From the NCBI GenBank assembly GCA_037179385.1, contig CM074193.1:39650846-39714845 (forward strand): 64,000 nucleotides of DNA, written 5' to 3'. Positions 53,520-63,950 of the stretch are shown piece after piece. The notes beneath the pieces are model-generated. The model saw only the letters and a program-made list of their open reading frames with translations. It ran no database searches and was not told the origin of the DNA. Numbering within the stretch: the stretch's first letter is position 1; each line of letters begins with the position of its first letter. Both the position numbers and the translations under genes were made by a program. This stretch comes from Holothuria scabra. Lineage: Eukaryota > Echinodermata > Holothuroidea > Aspidochirotida > Holothuriidae.

Positions 53520-54130
53520 ATTGCCCTACAGAGTCCTTTTCATGTGGTGTGTATTAAAACTTAACTTGTGATGGGATGTGCCAAAAAAACAGATTTTTAA
53601 CGAACTTTTAAGACATCTCAGTTGTTACATTAAATGGAAATTATAGATAGAACGGCCCCTTTTCACTTCAATTGAATAAGGATGAGCCATTAGATATCCG
53701 TACTAAGCAGAAGAGTAGCTTCTTGGAGCAGGGGGTGGGGCAAGTTGCCCCCCCCCCCTGGAAAAAATTGGGGAAATTTGATGAAATGATATGCCCTTTT
53801 CCCATTTCTCAAAATTTTTGTTAGAATAAGAAATCGTGAGATATTTCTCATACATCATTCGTACTTTCATGCAATAAATCAACCCAGATTTCGTCAGTGT
53901 CGCATGAACGGGCCCGACTCGCGTTCCACGGAAATGTCCTCGCCGCGCGGCAGATTGAATGTTCTCTTGTATACGCGTAATAGAGAGATGTTAATATATT
54001 TTCAATTCGTTGTATAGTTTCCCCCAAAACAATCAAGACCATTCCTTATAGGCCTAATAGAGATAGTATATTTTATGTGGTAATTTTCTGATCACTTAGC
54101 ATGCCACTGTTTGAACAACGGATACGGAGT
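53520..54130. other. Non-coding stretch, no gene seen
   Basis: Contains a run of C (about 53748-53758) in a GGGGCAAGTTGCCCC context and two similar phrases, CCTTTTCCACTCCAGCTGAATAGGG (just before, at 53401) and CCTTTTCACTTCAATTGAATAAGG (53658), suggesting a degenerate duplicated repeat. No domain is visible in any frame. Confidence 0.4.
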
Positions 54131-54150
54131 TACAGCTACTAATAATTCAC

Positions 54151-54230
54151 TTTTTGACCTCTGGTGATCGCCAGTGACCTTTGACCTTCACGAAAAACGA
54201 TAGGGCACATCTACTCACCAATATCTACAT
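54151..54230 (+). repeat. TGACCT-rich dispersed repeat, instance 1 (with perfect DR1)
   Basis: TTTTTGACCTCTGG is followed by TGACCT-T-TGACCT (54175-54187) and then AAAACGATAGGGCACATCTACTC. The same order of TGACCT motifs followed by an ACAATAGGG-CATCTACT phrase recurs at 60991 and 63951, so this is a dispersed family. The TGACCT pair spaced by one base is also the ideal nuclear receptor DR1 site, but here it comes with the repeat. Confidence 0.6.
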
Positions 54231-54308
54231 AAACACCGAGTCTGAAAAAATGATCACTTGGTTATTGAGTTATCGCACCACATACCTCGCATTCCAATCC
54301 GTCACATC

Positions 54309-54331
54309 CACACACACACACACATACATAC
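54309..54331. repeat. CA/CATA microsatellite
   Basis: (CA)8 followed by CATA-type units. Similar short CA/CATA tracts lie at about 55713-55737 and 55862-55888. Confidence 0.9.
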
Positions 54332-54909
54332 GCCAAGGTGACTGCATAGGTTCCTTTGTTACATAAGGAACCAAAAATAAGTATTTTGAAAATTTTCATG
54401 CTCCCCAAATAGGAAAATCCTAAAACATAGGCCTATAATCAGTTCAAAGTTTTGCCAAACATAGCACCATTTTCCATCGAGCAAATCTAACGCAAAGAAA
54501 GTTTTTCAGAGCTAGAGGACACTACTAATTTTGGTTTTCGCTATTGAAGCTGAAATCTATTCAAATATTGCCGCATTTGCGATCTACGTTCTCCTGAAGT
54601 TCACAAGTTCAACAACAGATCAGAAATCCTCAGACTTTGGGTCCCTAAAAAGTATATGTATTATCATTTTTCATAGACTGATTTCTCATTCACACTATTT
54701 GAGAAGTGGCAGACATGAAGATTCGTCTTTCAAGGCTGGGTACATCCAGCTTAAAACACGTGGGAAGTGCCGTTTCCAGCCATCTGGAGGGTTTGTTGAA
54801 CCCCAAATTTTCTTGTACGCTCCGCGCCAACCGACGGTGGCGCTCCGCTTAGATAGTCTTGCCGCGCCTGACCCTCGGAAGTACCAGGCCCCCCACTTGT
54901 TATCTAGGT

Positions 54910-54933
54910 CCCCCCCCCCCCCAAAAAAAAAAA
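54910..54933. repeat. C13 followed by A11
   Basis: A C-run directly followed by an A-run. A 159-codon frame that crosses this tract has no known domain and is not accepted as a gene. Confidence 0.9.
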
Positions 54934-55044
54934 TCCATCCTTGCTACGTCGCTGCCGGGTTGTTAATGCTCTTGGGAGGGGAAAACAACTTGGTAATAGT
55001 GCCGGTTTAACTGTGAGACGATCATTTTAACCAATTTGTCCCGC

Positions 55045-55068
55045 AAAAAAAAAAAAAAAAAAAAAAAA
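55045..55068. repeat. A24 homopolymer
   Basis: An uninterrupted run of A in non-coding DNA. A G11 run follows at 55225-55235 and another A-run at about 55171-55182. No retroposed sequence is recognisable upstream. Confidence 0.9.
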
Positions 55069-56479
55069 CTGGAATGGTTAACTAGCATGGAAGCCCCCCG
55101 AAATTTTTAACTTGTTTTTGGTAATGTTTAACGTTATTTTGCACAAAGGTGCTAATAAAAACACCAAAATTAAAAAAAAAAAACAGCAATAAGAAGGGGT
55201 AGTTCATGAACCGGTAGGTTTTAAGGGGGGGGGGGAGGCCGTGTTTGTTGATTTTCTTGGGGCTTTAGAACAATCATCTTACCCAAGCTGTCCTATAGGA
55301 AATTTTGCAAAAAGAAAGAAAGGTACGCGCGAAAGGCGCCGAAAAAATTGCATTTTGAAGCGATTTCGTAACGTTTCACGTCATTTTTGTGGGAAGTGCT
55401 AGGAGACTTCCGTACAGTCCCAACCCACTCGCTCTACTACGGAGGTGAAATCGTGGGAAGTGGTCAAAATCTCGCCTAACGATATAGTCGAAGTAACGCC
55501 GTGACAGATGAAGTATAAAGTTTGTTGTAGAAATCGTGTTTGATTCAGTTAGAATACACTGGAAAAATGACACTTCTTGTAACAAAAACCACAAAATTAC
55601 CAAACAAACTCTCCAACTGAAAAAAGTCTTAATTGTAAGTTTGGATTAATTATTTTGCAGAAGCTATGAAAGGTGGCGTCCTTCACTAAAGACCTACCAT
55701 ACGGTACTGTGTGTAGGTACATACACACATCCACACACAAAGCGTTTTTAAACGCAGCAATTCGAGGGGTCCTTGAGTTGAAGTGCCGTGTCTGACCGGA
55801 CTTGGCGTCCTCGAGATAGTAGCTCTGTACGTATGCGTGTTTGCAAGCAAAAGTGTCATAAACACACCCATATACATACATGCACGCACACGACATCACC
55901 ATTGCATTGATGCCTTACCTGCTTACGGCAAGGAATCAATAATGGCCCACAGGGAAATAGAAAACGGAAAGACATGAAATGAGTACAAAAAATTCATTCA
56001 TGTTTGAAAAGAAACTCATCTCATGGTTATAAATATCATTCTGTCGTTCATTTCTGGTTATGATTACTTACGAACTGCACAGGTAACTATGGCATTTGTG
56101 TGACAAGCCAGGTTACGAATGTAAACAAACTGTAGGTTTGTATCATGGAACAAAGGAGAATACATTTTTAATGAGACAGTAGGAGCCTCATATTGTTCTT
56201 ATTCGTTCAATGATATTGTTATTTCAATGGGTCCTTATCAACAAAGGACAATTTTGGGTGCCCTCAATGTTACTAACAAATCCTTATGAATAGGGCTGTC
56301 ACATCTTCCTAATTTCGATTTGAAGTAATTAGTTTCATAGGTATTTTCATGTTATTATGGCATTCAATGAAAACACAATAAAAGCAGAGAATTTCTTGTC
56401 CCCAGAACCCGTAGATGGAGTAGGTACCAAATCTTTTCAAACTTCCTACGTTACTACCTCGTGTTAACAAGGTTTTGAG

Positions 56480-56670
56480 ACACTCGATGACCCTGACTAT
56501 CTTTTGACCTCAAGTAAAAATATATTGGTCTTCATTTCTCCATAAGGCATCCACATACAGTACCATATATGCCATTCATTCGAAACTCTTCCTACCTTGA
56601 GATGTTGCGTAACCATGTTGTCGGAACTTTGACCCCTGGAGAACCCCCGATGACCTTTGATCTCCATCAA
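56480..56670 (+). repeat. TGACCT-rich dispersed repeat, instance 2
   Basis: Contains TTTTGACCTCAAG (56502), CTTTGACCCCTGG (56627) and GATGACCTTTGATCTCCATCAA (56649). These match the phrases TTTTTGACCTCATG and CCTTTGATCTCCACAC of the 60.9-61.2 kb instance. Degenerate; boundaries approximate. Confidence 0.5.
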
Positions 56671-57628
56671 GAAGGCATTAATACAATATGAAATGAAATT
56701 TACAACTACCACACATCGGAAAAGTCTTCCCGACGTAATTTGAAAAAATAACGAATGGCTGATCTGAAAAAAGATCGGATGAACATTTCAATTGACTCCA
56801 TTGTCAAGTTTTTTTGGAATACGGAAACTCTCACATCGTTGCTACTCTTCAGCAATTGCATTGCTCCGCAGAACGATTAATGACTACGAGAAAACCAAAA
56901 CGTTAAAGGTTCTATCTCGAAATGAAATGGAAGGGTAAATTTTCTACAGGATGAGAAATTGCATTTCTAGCAATTTAAAACGGATTTGATGTTCCATCTA
57001 CACCGACCTCATGCAACATTCGATACCGATCCAGAGTCAAAATGCAATAACCCTTCACCTCTTTCAGTTACTGGCTAAATGATATCTCAATATGCTCTGT
57101 CTTCATATTTGATATGGTGAACTCTTGGGAAATTTTTGCACTTTACTCTCTGATGATGATGTTGGTAATTCTCTGGAAATTTGGCTTTTTGATCACTGGC
57201 CACCCAAGGAGATAACATCCAGAAACAAGTGGGTTCCCTTTTAACCACATTGCATTCACAAAACATATCGAACGTTCTCAGGTTGTACCGACGGCTTTGC
57301 GGTAGAGTTTTGATTTAAATATTATTTCTGTTTATTCGTTGACATATCATGACTTCAACGAAATCCGCATCCCCTAAAAAACGTTAAGAAACCTTCCATA
57401 ATACTCCTTTGCATAAAAATTAAGGGATAACGGTAAAAGAAAGAACTTTTTAGCATAACGTATATCACCTTTTTGACTACCAGTGTAATATTCAAAAACA
57501 AAATTAATACTCAAATATAATTCTGAAGAGTCAGTTACTTCTCTACATTATAATTCCTTGTTATATGCGTGGGTAAGTTAATATATATACACGATGCAAT
57601 TCATATATGTACACGATGCAATTCACAA

Positions 57629-57634
57629 TTTATT
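57629..57634 (-). terminator. Candidate poly(A) signal of the hydrolase gene
   Basis: AATAAA on the minus strand, 45 bases after the stop codon at 57679-57681. It is the first canonical signal downstream. The short 3' UTR it implies is plausible, but the region is AT-rich and the signal could be chance. Confidence 0.4.
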
Positions 57635-57678
57635 GCACAATTTGAGAAGGAAACACGAAAGACTCCTAATTATTCACG

Positions 57679-59549
57679 TCATGACAGCTGATGGTGCTTC
57701 CCGCAACTTCGAAGACACCGATGTTGACTAGTCGATCCGATTCCCTCTGGAGAATTTTCCTGAGAAAAAGCGGAATTCGTCTGAGACAAAGGCAAAGCAT
57801 ACCTATCAAGAAACTGGCTAAATTTAGGAAAAACCAGTTTGTGTGAGTTCTTACCAATAAAATTGTCAAAATGACCGAACCCATCCATTAAAGATCGTTC
57901 ATAATGTTGTCGTGGATTCGCTTCCTTACAGACCTCATAGGACTTCATAGAAGTTTCTGGGTCCCAGCACATATTATCCTGACCACTACAAAAAAGAGTA
58001 GGGATGTCGAGAAGTTTCATTTGATTTCGGTAAGATTCGTATGTCATTCGATTTTCTTTATCTGCCAGTCCTGGCATGTAGACATCGTGTCCTTTACAAG
58101 ACACGATATGACCCTTGATGACGCTTTTCGAAAAATGTTCAAAGACTGTTGTATTCACAAATCCAAAATATTCGTGTAGTTTGTCATGGGTGTTTTTGTT
58201 TAAATTGGCATGGTTCCAGAGGATATGATAAGTCAGACTGATACGGTGACATACGGGGTTGTTGCAGTGTTCTGTCACATCAGTGAAGATAGCTGCATGT
58301 AATCTAGCGATAGCGTTAATAACTTTGTCAAAAAGACCATCATTAACATCAGTGTATGACGACAAACCACAAATGCCTATCTTTTTGAGAACAGTAGCAG
58401 CATTAAGGTGAGATCGCCAGTCATTCATTTTACTGGCAATCAAGCATGGACCCGTCTGAGACGATATTATGCTGCGAATTTTACCTTTCAAATGCCCTTG
58501 CAGTAGGGAGGTGTAAAACGAAATAGCTCCCGCACAATGTACAAGCACTTGAAGATCTTTGTGCCCGGTTGTTTTAAGAATATATCCAACCGCCGTAGGA
58601 ATATCATATTTAGCAGCTTGGTCGATATTCCACTGCGATTTAGATGCTTCCATTTCAAAAGATGCCCGCCAGTCTACCGTCCACACATCATACTCCTTCT
58701 CTACTAAAAACTCTACGAAATTTTGCTCAATTGTGTCAATATAAAACATCCTGGAAGACACACCTGTGCCATGAATAAGGAGTATTGGTCCCTTTTTACC
58801 TCCAAAAAAGCGTTTCACCTCGATCTCAACTTGATCTGGTGTGATTAACCGTTGAATCTGAGGCTCTGGAAGCCTGAGCGGTCGCGTAAAATACACAGAT
58901 GTGTCTGGGTTATGTTTATGAACTTTTTGTAAAGGGCTATAAACGTGCCACATGGCTTTAATGAAATGCCATATAAAAGCAGAGAGAATTTTCAATTTTT
59001 CAGCAAGTTTATCTGTATTGAAAACCTCCAACGTGAGCATCTGTTTGATGAAGTCTTGCAGGCGTATTTTTAGTTGCCCATCTCCCAAAAATTCCAAAAT
59101 TGCCTCACTTTTCTCGTTCTGATCAGTTCTTCCTTTCTTCCTGTACATATTAACATTCAAATGAGTAGTATCTCCTAGACCGATCTCAAGCAGCGAATCT
59201 TTGTGAACGTGCTTAACTCCGCGAAAGAAAAATTCTTCTCCTTCCGTATTTTTTATTGGAAGCTCATACACCATCTCTCTGGTTTCTACCCGAGACTGGC
59301 TTCTGTTCAAAAATCGAAATTTCCCTTCATTTACAGTCATAGGAGAAGTTGCAATGGCGTCACAAGAAACGGTTCCAAAGACATCAGCAGAATGTTCAGG
59401 GTCTTCATTCAGCATTTTCTTAGCATCCGAGCTCTCGATTGTGAGGAGGAATTCACACGGTGTTGATTTTTTGCCACTTTTCAGCTTCAGGGATCCTACC
59501 ATCTTTTCTGTAAATCTTATCCCTTTGGGAGGTGCTTTGGAAAGTGGTT
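57679..59549 (-). CDS. Terminal exon of a GMC-oxidoreductase-linked alpha/beta-hydrolase (cysteine nucleophile)
   Basis: The exon encodes 622 residues plus a stop. The first ATG (59502) is not the true start: the frame is open for 15 further codons to a splice acceptor at 59550, and these complete an RFTEKM motif that I recall as conserved after the oxidoreductase part of bacterial and invertebrate GMC/hydrolase fusions. The exon begins with two bases of a split codon (phase-1 intron). Counting from the ATG: residues 1 to about 190 are the beta-rich linker domain with DPEHSAD, FRGVKHV and GDTTHLNV. Residues 225-570 are an alpha/beta-hydrolase with HGTG (244-247, oxyanion region), nucleophile elbow VHCAG (Cys323), Asp509 in SGQDN and His544 in GFGHFDN. 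Cys in place of Ser recalls polyhydroxyalkanoate synthases. Substrate unknown; sterol or lipid esters are a guess. The GMC exons are not identified here. Confidence 0.85.
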
Positions 59550-59565
59550 CTGAAAAAAAAAAAAA
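59550..59565 (-). other. Splice acceptor of the terminal exon
   Basis: On the minus strand a run of T is followed by CAG and then the exon bases AACCACTT. The pyrimidine tract is uninterrupted for about 13 bases. The protein frame is open right up to this point and carries a family motif just inside it, which makes the acceptor convincing. Confidence 0.8.
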
Positions 59566-59997
59566 TCGTTACACTAGACTTCTATTATTGCTTAGACCCA
59601 AGTAATCACCAAATCAAATATGCGCATAGCACATGGATTGAGGCATACAGGGATAAAAATATTTTAACTACTTGTTGCTCCATCCCCTCCATTCGACTCA
59701 ATCGCTCTTTTTCGGTGTCATAGAACACTTCAATTTCCAGTTAATGAACTCATAATATTAGAGGAACCGAGCGGTGTTTGCCATGTCTTAAATTGATGTT
59801 ATCCTTTCATATTAGTGCAATAGCTAAATAGTAAAGGAAATGTGATTTATTGTAGTGTACTTATGTAGTGGTATAGTTAAGCATGGTGGTCGCCTATGAA
59901 TGGTACTTTCAAGTGGAAGAAGTTTCTATTGACACATCTATACGTAAGGTACATGTCAATGTACTACATAGTCCAGGGAGCTTTGCTGTGATATTGC
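59566..59997. other. Probable intron of the hydrolase gene
   Basis: AT-rich DNA upstream of the acceptor without a recognisable exon on the minus strand. The intron continues towards or beyond the right edge, since no oxidoreductase-like sequence was recognised in any frame to 64000. If so, the transposon-like elements at 60.0-60.7 kb and 61.4-61.8 kb are intronic. Confidence 0.45.
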
Positions 59998-60001
59998 TTA
60001 A

Positions 60002-60039
60002 CCCTTTACCGTTGTTTTTCGGAGCACAACGGTAAAGGG
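60002..60039. mobile_element. Minimal TTAA-flanked inverted-repeat element (38 bp)
   Basis: TTAA (59998), then CCCTTTACCGTTGT (60002-60015), about ten bases, ACAACGGTAAAGGG (60026-60039) and TTAA (60040). The 14-bp ends are perfect inverted repeats identical to those of the two larger elements to the right. It looks like an internally deleted copy reduced to its ends. Confidence 0.65.
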
Positions 60040-60132
60040 TTAATCTAAAGTATCTGCAGCACGGGGCTGTGCACACACGCAGAGACAGTGGCATCAGCTT
60101 TGCAGTAAACACACTCCACAGACTTATTTTAA

Positions 60133-60373
60133 CCCTTTACCGTTGTCTGGGTCCATACGGAGAGCGCTGCTGTCACCCATCTTTACTGTTTCACGCGGAT
60201 CTCGAAACTGCGAGTAACTACCCGAAAATTCGGCCACAACAACGAGAGAGACAATAGTTTAAGGTCACGGGATCAATAGCCTACGACAGCTGACGCGGGG
60301 CGTGCTACGTCCGCTTTTCCGCCCACTCCAGAGGTGCGCAAATATGCCCCGATTGGAGCACAACGGTAAAGGA
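60133..60373. mobile_element. piggyBac-like MITE, copy A (241 bp)
   Basis: The ends CCCTTTACCGTTGT (60133-60146) and ACAACGGTAAAGGA (60360-60373) are inverted repeats with one mismatch, flanked on both sides by TTAA. TTAA target duplication and ends beginning CCC are hallmarks of the piggyBac superfamily. There is no transposase. The interior contains ACCCGAAAATTCGGCC and GCTGACGCGGGGCGTG, shared with copy B. Confidence 0.6.
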
Positions 60374-60466
60374 TTAATCTTAAGTATCTGCAGCACGGGA
60401 CTGTGCACACATGCAGAGACAGTGGCATCAGCTTTGCAGTAAACACACTCCACAGACTTATTTTAA

Positions 60467-60716
60467 CCCTTTACCGTTGTTTGGGTCCTTTTGGACCCGT
60501 ACGGAGAGCGCTGCTGTCACCCATATTTACTGTTTCACGCGGAGCTCAAAACTGCGACTAGGTACCCGAAAATTCGGCCACAACAACGAGAGAGACAATA
60601 GTTTAAGGTCACGGGTCAATAGCCTACGGAAGCTGACGCGGGGCGTGCTACGTCCGCTTTTCCGCCCACTCCCGAGGTGCGCCAATATGCCCCGATTGGA
60701 GCACAACGGTAAAGGG
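60467..60716. mobile_element. piggyBac-like MITE, copy B (250 bp)
   Basis: Perfect 14-bp ends at 60467-60480 and 60703-60716, flanked by TTAA (60463 and 60717). It is about 95% like copy A but has an extra GGGTCC-TTTT-GGACCC hairpin near its left end, which accounts for the length difference. Confidence 0.6.
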
Positions 60717-60936
60717 TTAAAAGAGATGTTTTCATTTAGCAGTATGAGAATATAATGAATTAATGAATATTCGTTATTATTATAATAAATATAACCTGTT
60801 GTGCTGAACAATAAAACATATAACAAACCTAAGAAACAGAAAAAGATAATAAAAAATAACTAGAAAGCCAACAGGCTTAGTGATTCCTTGCCGTATGATA
60901 TATCATAGCAAACATGGAAACAAACATGACATGCAT

Positions 60937-61225
60937 GAGATCCCATACAATTATCCTACTTAATTGAGATATAATACTAGTAGGGTCAAACTTTTTGACC
61001 TCATGTGACCCAAAATGACCTTTTGTCCCCTTAAAAACAATAGTGATCACCTTACCAATACGTCCATCAACATGAGTAATTCAAAATTAAGCTTAGTACA
61101 GAATGAGTATGGAAGTACTACCACCATGGTATGAGATCCCTCACAGTTATCCCCCTAAAAATATTACGTCTACAAAGTTTGATCTGACTGTCACCTCAAA
61201 CCTTTGATCTCCACACACAAGAGGA
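60937..61225 (+). repeat. TGACCT-rich dispersed repeat, instance 3 (two tandem parts)
   Basis: ATGAGATCCC-ATACAATTATCC (60937) and ATGAGATCCC-TCACAGTTATCC (61131) mark two diverged units about 193 bp apart. The first leads to TTTTTGACCTCATGTGACC, AATGACCTTTTG and AAAACAATAGTGATCACC. The second leads to GATCTGACTG and ACCTTTGATCTCCACAC. These are the phrases of instances 1 and 2. Confidence 0.55.
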
Positions 61226-61449
61226 ATTTCTCACACAGCTTTAATATTCCAGAAAACTATCTCATTACTTGATAAAGCGGTATTTTGAAACCATTTTTAT
61301 CAAAAGTTTGGTCAATGGGGACAGTTCTCCATTCTGAAGTCTCTATGTTCCGATGCCTCTGTGTTTTTCGAAAAGTCTGCATTGAGGTTAGTGTTTAAAC
61401 AAGCCCTCATCGACACACTCTCCTACAAGCATTGGATCAAAAACTGTGT

Positions 61450-61815
61450 TCTCACATACCCCACGCTCGAGGTAACACTGTATTACCTCACGCTCGAGTA
61501 ACGTGGGAACGCGGGTTAACGCGGGGTCGGTGTTTAAATTTCAATCCACCTCAAATCGCAGGGTTAAGCAGTTTTAAACATCGTGTTTGTTTTAATTAAG
61601 CAAGGTCACAGGTATTTATAGCACTGATGACAGGTATTTTCTTACATTTTGCTGTAATCGGTGTGTGAAATATTTGGTCTCGTTACTACGGTAACACTAT
61701 CCAATCAACGAAACACTGGGTACGTGAGAACACAGACTGGAAAACACGGGGTTAGCCCGTGGTTTTGTCTGATTGTAAACACGAGTTAACACTGGGTGTT
61801 GCGGGGTATGTGAGA
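61450..61815. mobile_element. Inverted-repeat element, possible MITE (366 bp)
   Basis: TCTCACATACCCC (61450-61462) is the exact inverse of GGGGTATGTGAGA (61803-61815). Further copies of the end motif occur inside: GTGAGAACACAGACTGG near 61714 is the inverse of the AACTGTGTTCTCAC at the left edge, and GTAACACTG/AACACTGGGTG phrases repeat. No target-site duplication is obvious and no coding capacity is present. Confidence 0.5.
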
Positions 61816-63178
61816 GAGACATCTGAACAGAGATGTGTAACCTTGGCTATTACTGACGGCAATTTTTGCTTTATGGGGGAAATGCCCCACCCATTGTCTA
61901 TGGTATCCTTTGCAAATTAACAAAAGCAGATATCCCTATTAATCCATAATTTAACAAGACTTTTAATTCGCCTTTTGTCTACTTATACTGTAGGTACAGC
62001 ATAACATACAGTACAAGTTTTCCTTGTTTAATACACAGTATACAACTTTATGCTTGCGCTTATTACCTGAACTACTTTTAAATGACAGCAGCAATGCAAA
62101 ATTAAATCTTAATACTTTTGAAAAGTGTCATAAAGGGTAATCTTGAAGCAATGGTTCTATGCATTAAGCTTTATGGTACACTTTGTTTTGTTTTTTTTTG
62201 GGGGGGGGGGGGAAAGTGACATGGATAAAAATGATATGTGAGACAAATTCCCACTCGATGATGATATTTGACATAGCTATATAATCCTTCACACAGGGGT
62301 TACTTTTTTGGTGCGGTTATCCAGATATAAGCAGAGATGAGGCAAGTAGTATGCTAATACATTTTATGCTATCAAACATTTAAAACAAATTCTAGGATGA
62401 AACTAAGTGACAAATAATCACTGTAGAGCATATTGAAACTGTAAAGCAGAAACACCAATCTAGACAGACACCAATGTTTAAAGTTTTGTTCAACAAAATT
62501 CCTTATACAAACACATTATTTGTTCAATTCCACCAGCTTCTATGTAAAGGACTCTAATTTCTGAAGGGTGTCAATCTACAGTATTTCTAAGATGACTTTC
62601 AGTTTGAAACTTGATCAGTGTACATGAACTTCTCCATCTCCAGACAATGGCTAGGCAAACAACTTTTATTTGTGGTCAGATGAGACAAGATAATGTGGAC
62701 AGTTATTTTATGCTGGATTTAGCAGAGGTGTGACTTTCATGGAAGTCTGACATTTTGACCACAAAAAGAGTACTGAATGCCTGCAGGGAATGGCAGGAAA
62801 TAGGAGTATGTACAAACAATGGGCTGTCATGGTTATGTACTGAGATAAAAATAAGCTTTCTTCAGAGGGTTTATAAGAGTGAATTAACACCACTTATACA
62901 GTAAAAAGCTTAAGTCAATTGAGCTGTATGTTTGTATGAGGTAATCCTTCAGGACACTGTGGGGATAACTGGCAGTCAACTGTGAAAAATTGGGCGAGAT
63001 AACTGTGACCACATGGCAAACAATGGGTCAGTCACTATTTGATTCACTCTATTAGGCAATGACAGTTCATGTGCGCTGAAGGGTATTTGACACCAAATGA
63101 TCAGTGTAAATTAGGTTCTTTTTTGTAAAACTAACTAACTGTGGTACATCTAATTATTCAATTCCCACTTCCAATTAA
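61816..63178. other. Non-coding AT-rich region, no gene seen
   Basis: No frame with a recognisable domain on either strand. Contains a T9-G13 tract at 62191-62212. If the hydrolase gene extends to the right, this would be intronic. Confidence 0.45.
62191..62212. repeat. T9-G13 homopolymer junction
   Basis: A T-run immediately followed by a G-run, a slippage-prone and sequencing-error-prone tract. Confidence 0.9.
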
Positions 63179-63212
63179 TGCATGCTTGCATGCACATGTC
63201 CTCATGAGGACA
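63179..63212. repeat. Two adjacent perfect palindromes
   Basis: TGCATGC-TT-GCATGCA (63179-63194) is followed two bases later by the 16-bp perfect palindrome TGTCCTCATGAGGACA (63197-63212). No gene context explains them. Confidence 0.7.
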
Positions 63213-63950
63213 GTAGGCACAAGGTTTGTCAAATATTAGCACTTTTTGCCACTAAATTTAATGTTTTCTTCAGGTTTTCTTTAAGGTTATTGAAAAAGCA
63301 ATGTAGGTATGTTAAAAAAGAGATTCTTGTGCATCACACAGAATACTCTCTGTTCAAAGTTTATACTTATGAAGTTCCATATCAGTCATCTACTTAGTGT
63401 GCACAGAAGCATCTTCTAATATTTTCAGACTATGTCCCTAAATGACCCTTATATACAGACTGTTTAAACTCACATGTTCCACATCAGTTTCATGAAAATC
63501 TATTTACTTGTGGCTGCAAAATCAGCATACCCATGAGCATTGAAGCATGTATGCCAGCCTGATGAACAGATTTTGCCTTTTAAGATTTTATATTTTGCTC
63601 TGCCCACTTTTTCATGTATTAAAACTTGGAACTTAATGTAATAACAGGGCACAATTTCATGCCAGAATCAACATTCTGTACAGTAACTACCATGTGATGT
63701 GCCTTTTTGTGCACCTTAGACCTTCTTCCTATGAGTTTGCTTCAGTACTTTACAAATGCATTTTCAAAATTACCTCACTAAAGAATTTACATAGTGAAGT
63801 TAATAAACTGTTCCAAAAAAATTATATACCCTATGCCTATTACATTACACATGCCAAATTATTCTTACCCTTTCACCCTAACCGCTCATGGATATTAACT
63901 TCAACAGTTATATACTCTTTTGAGATGTAGTGTTTGCAAGGTGTAGATGT
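63213..63950. other. Non-coding AT-rich region, no gene seen
   Basis: Short frames of 71 and 78 codons exist on the plus strand but have low-complexity, unconstrained-looking translations. No repeat boundaries were recognised. Confidence 0.4.

Larger units (their letters stand above)
54360..57628. other. Non-coding region downstream of the hydrolase gene
   Basis: About 3.3 kb of AT-rich DNA with homopolymers and microsatellites and no recognisable coding exon on either strand. The longest frames (75-159 codons) cross simple repeats and have no domain. A TGACCT-rich repeat lies at 56480-56670. Part of the stretch next to 57629 may be 3' flanking DNA of the minus-strand gene. Confidence 0.5.
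60040..60716. repeat. Tandem duplication of spacer plus MITE (about 334 bp period)
   Basis: The 85-90 bp spacer from TTAATCT through AGTATCTGCAGCACGGG and CAGCTTTGCAGTAAACACACTC to CAGACTTATTTTAA is repeated before both MITE copies, at 60040 and 60374. The two copies therefore arose by segmental duplication of spacer plus element and not by two insertions. Confidence 0.8.

Noticed and set aside
54531..55010. 159-codon plus-strand frame
   Set aside because: It runs through a C13-A11 tract, has no domain, and starts in AT-rich DNA without exon signals.
57904..58179. Short plus-strand frames opposite the hydrolase exon
   Set aside because: They are antisense shadows of the coding exon.
59502..59502. 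ATG at 59502 as the true protein start
   Set aside because: The frame continues upstream to a strong acceptor and includes a conserved family motif, so the ATG is internal.
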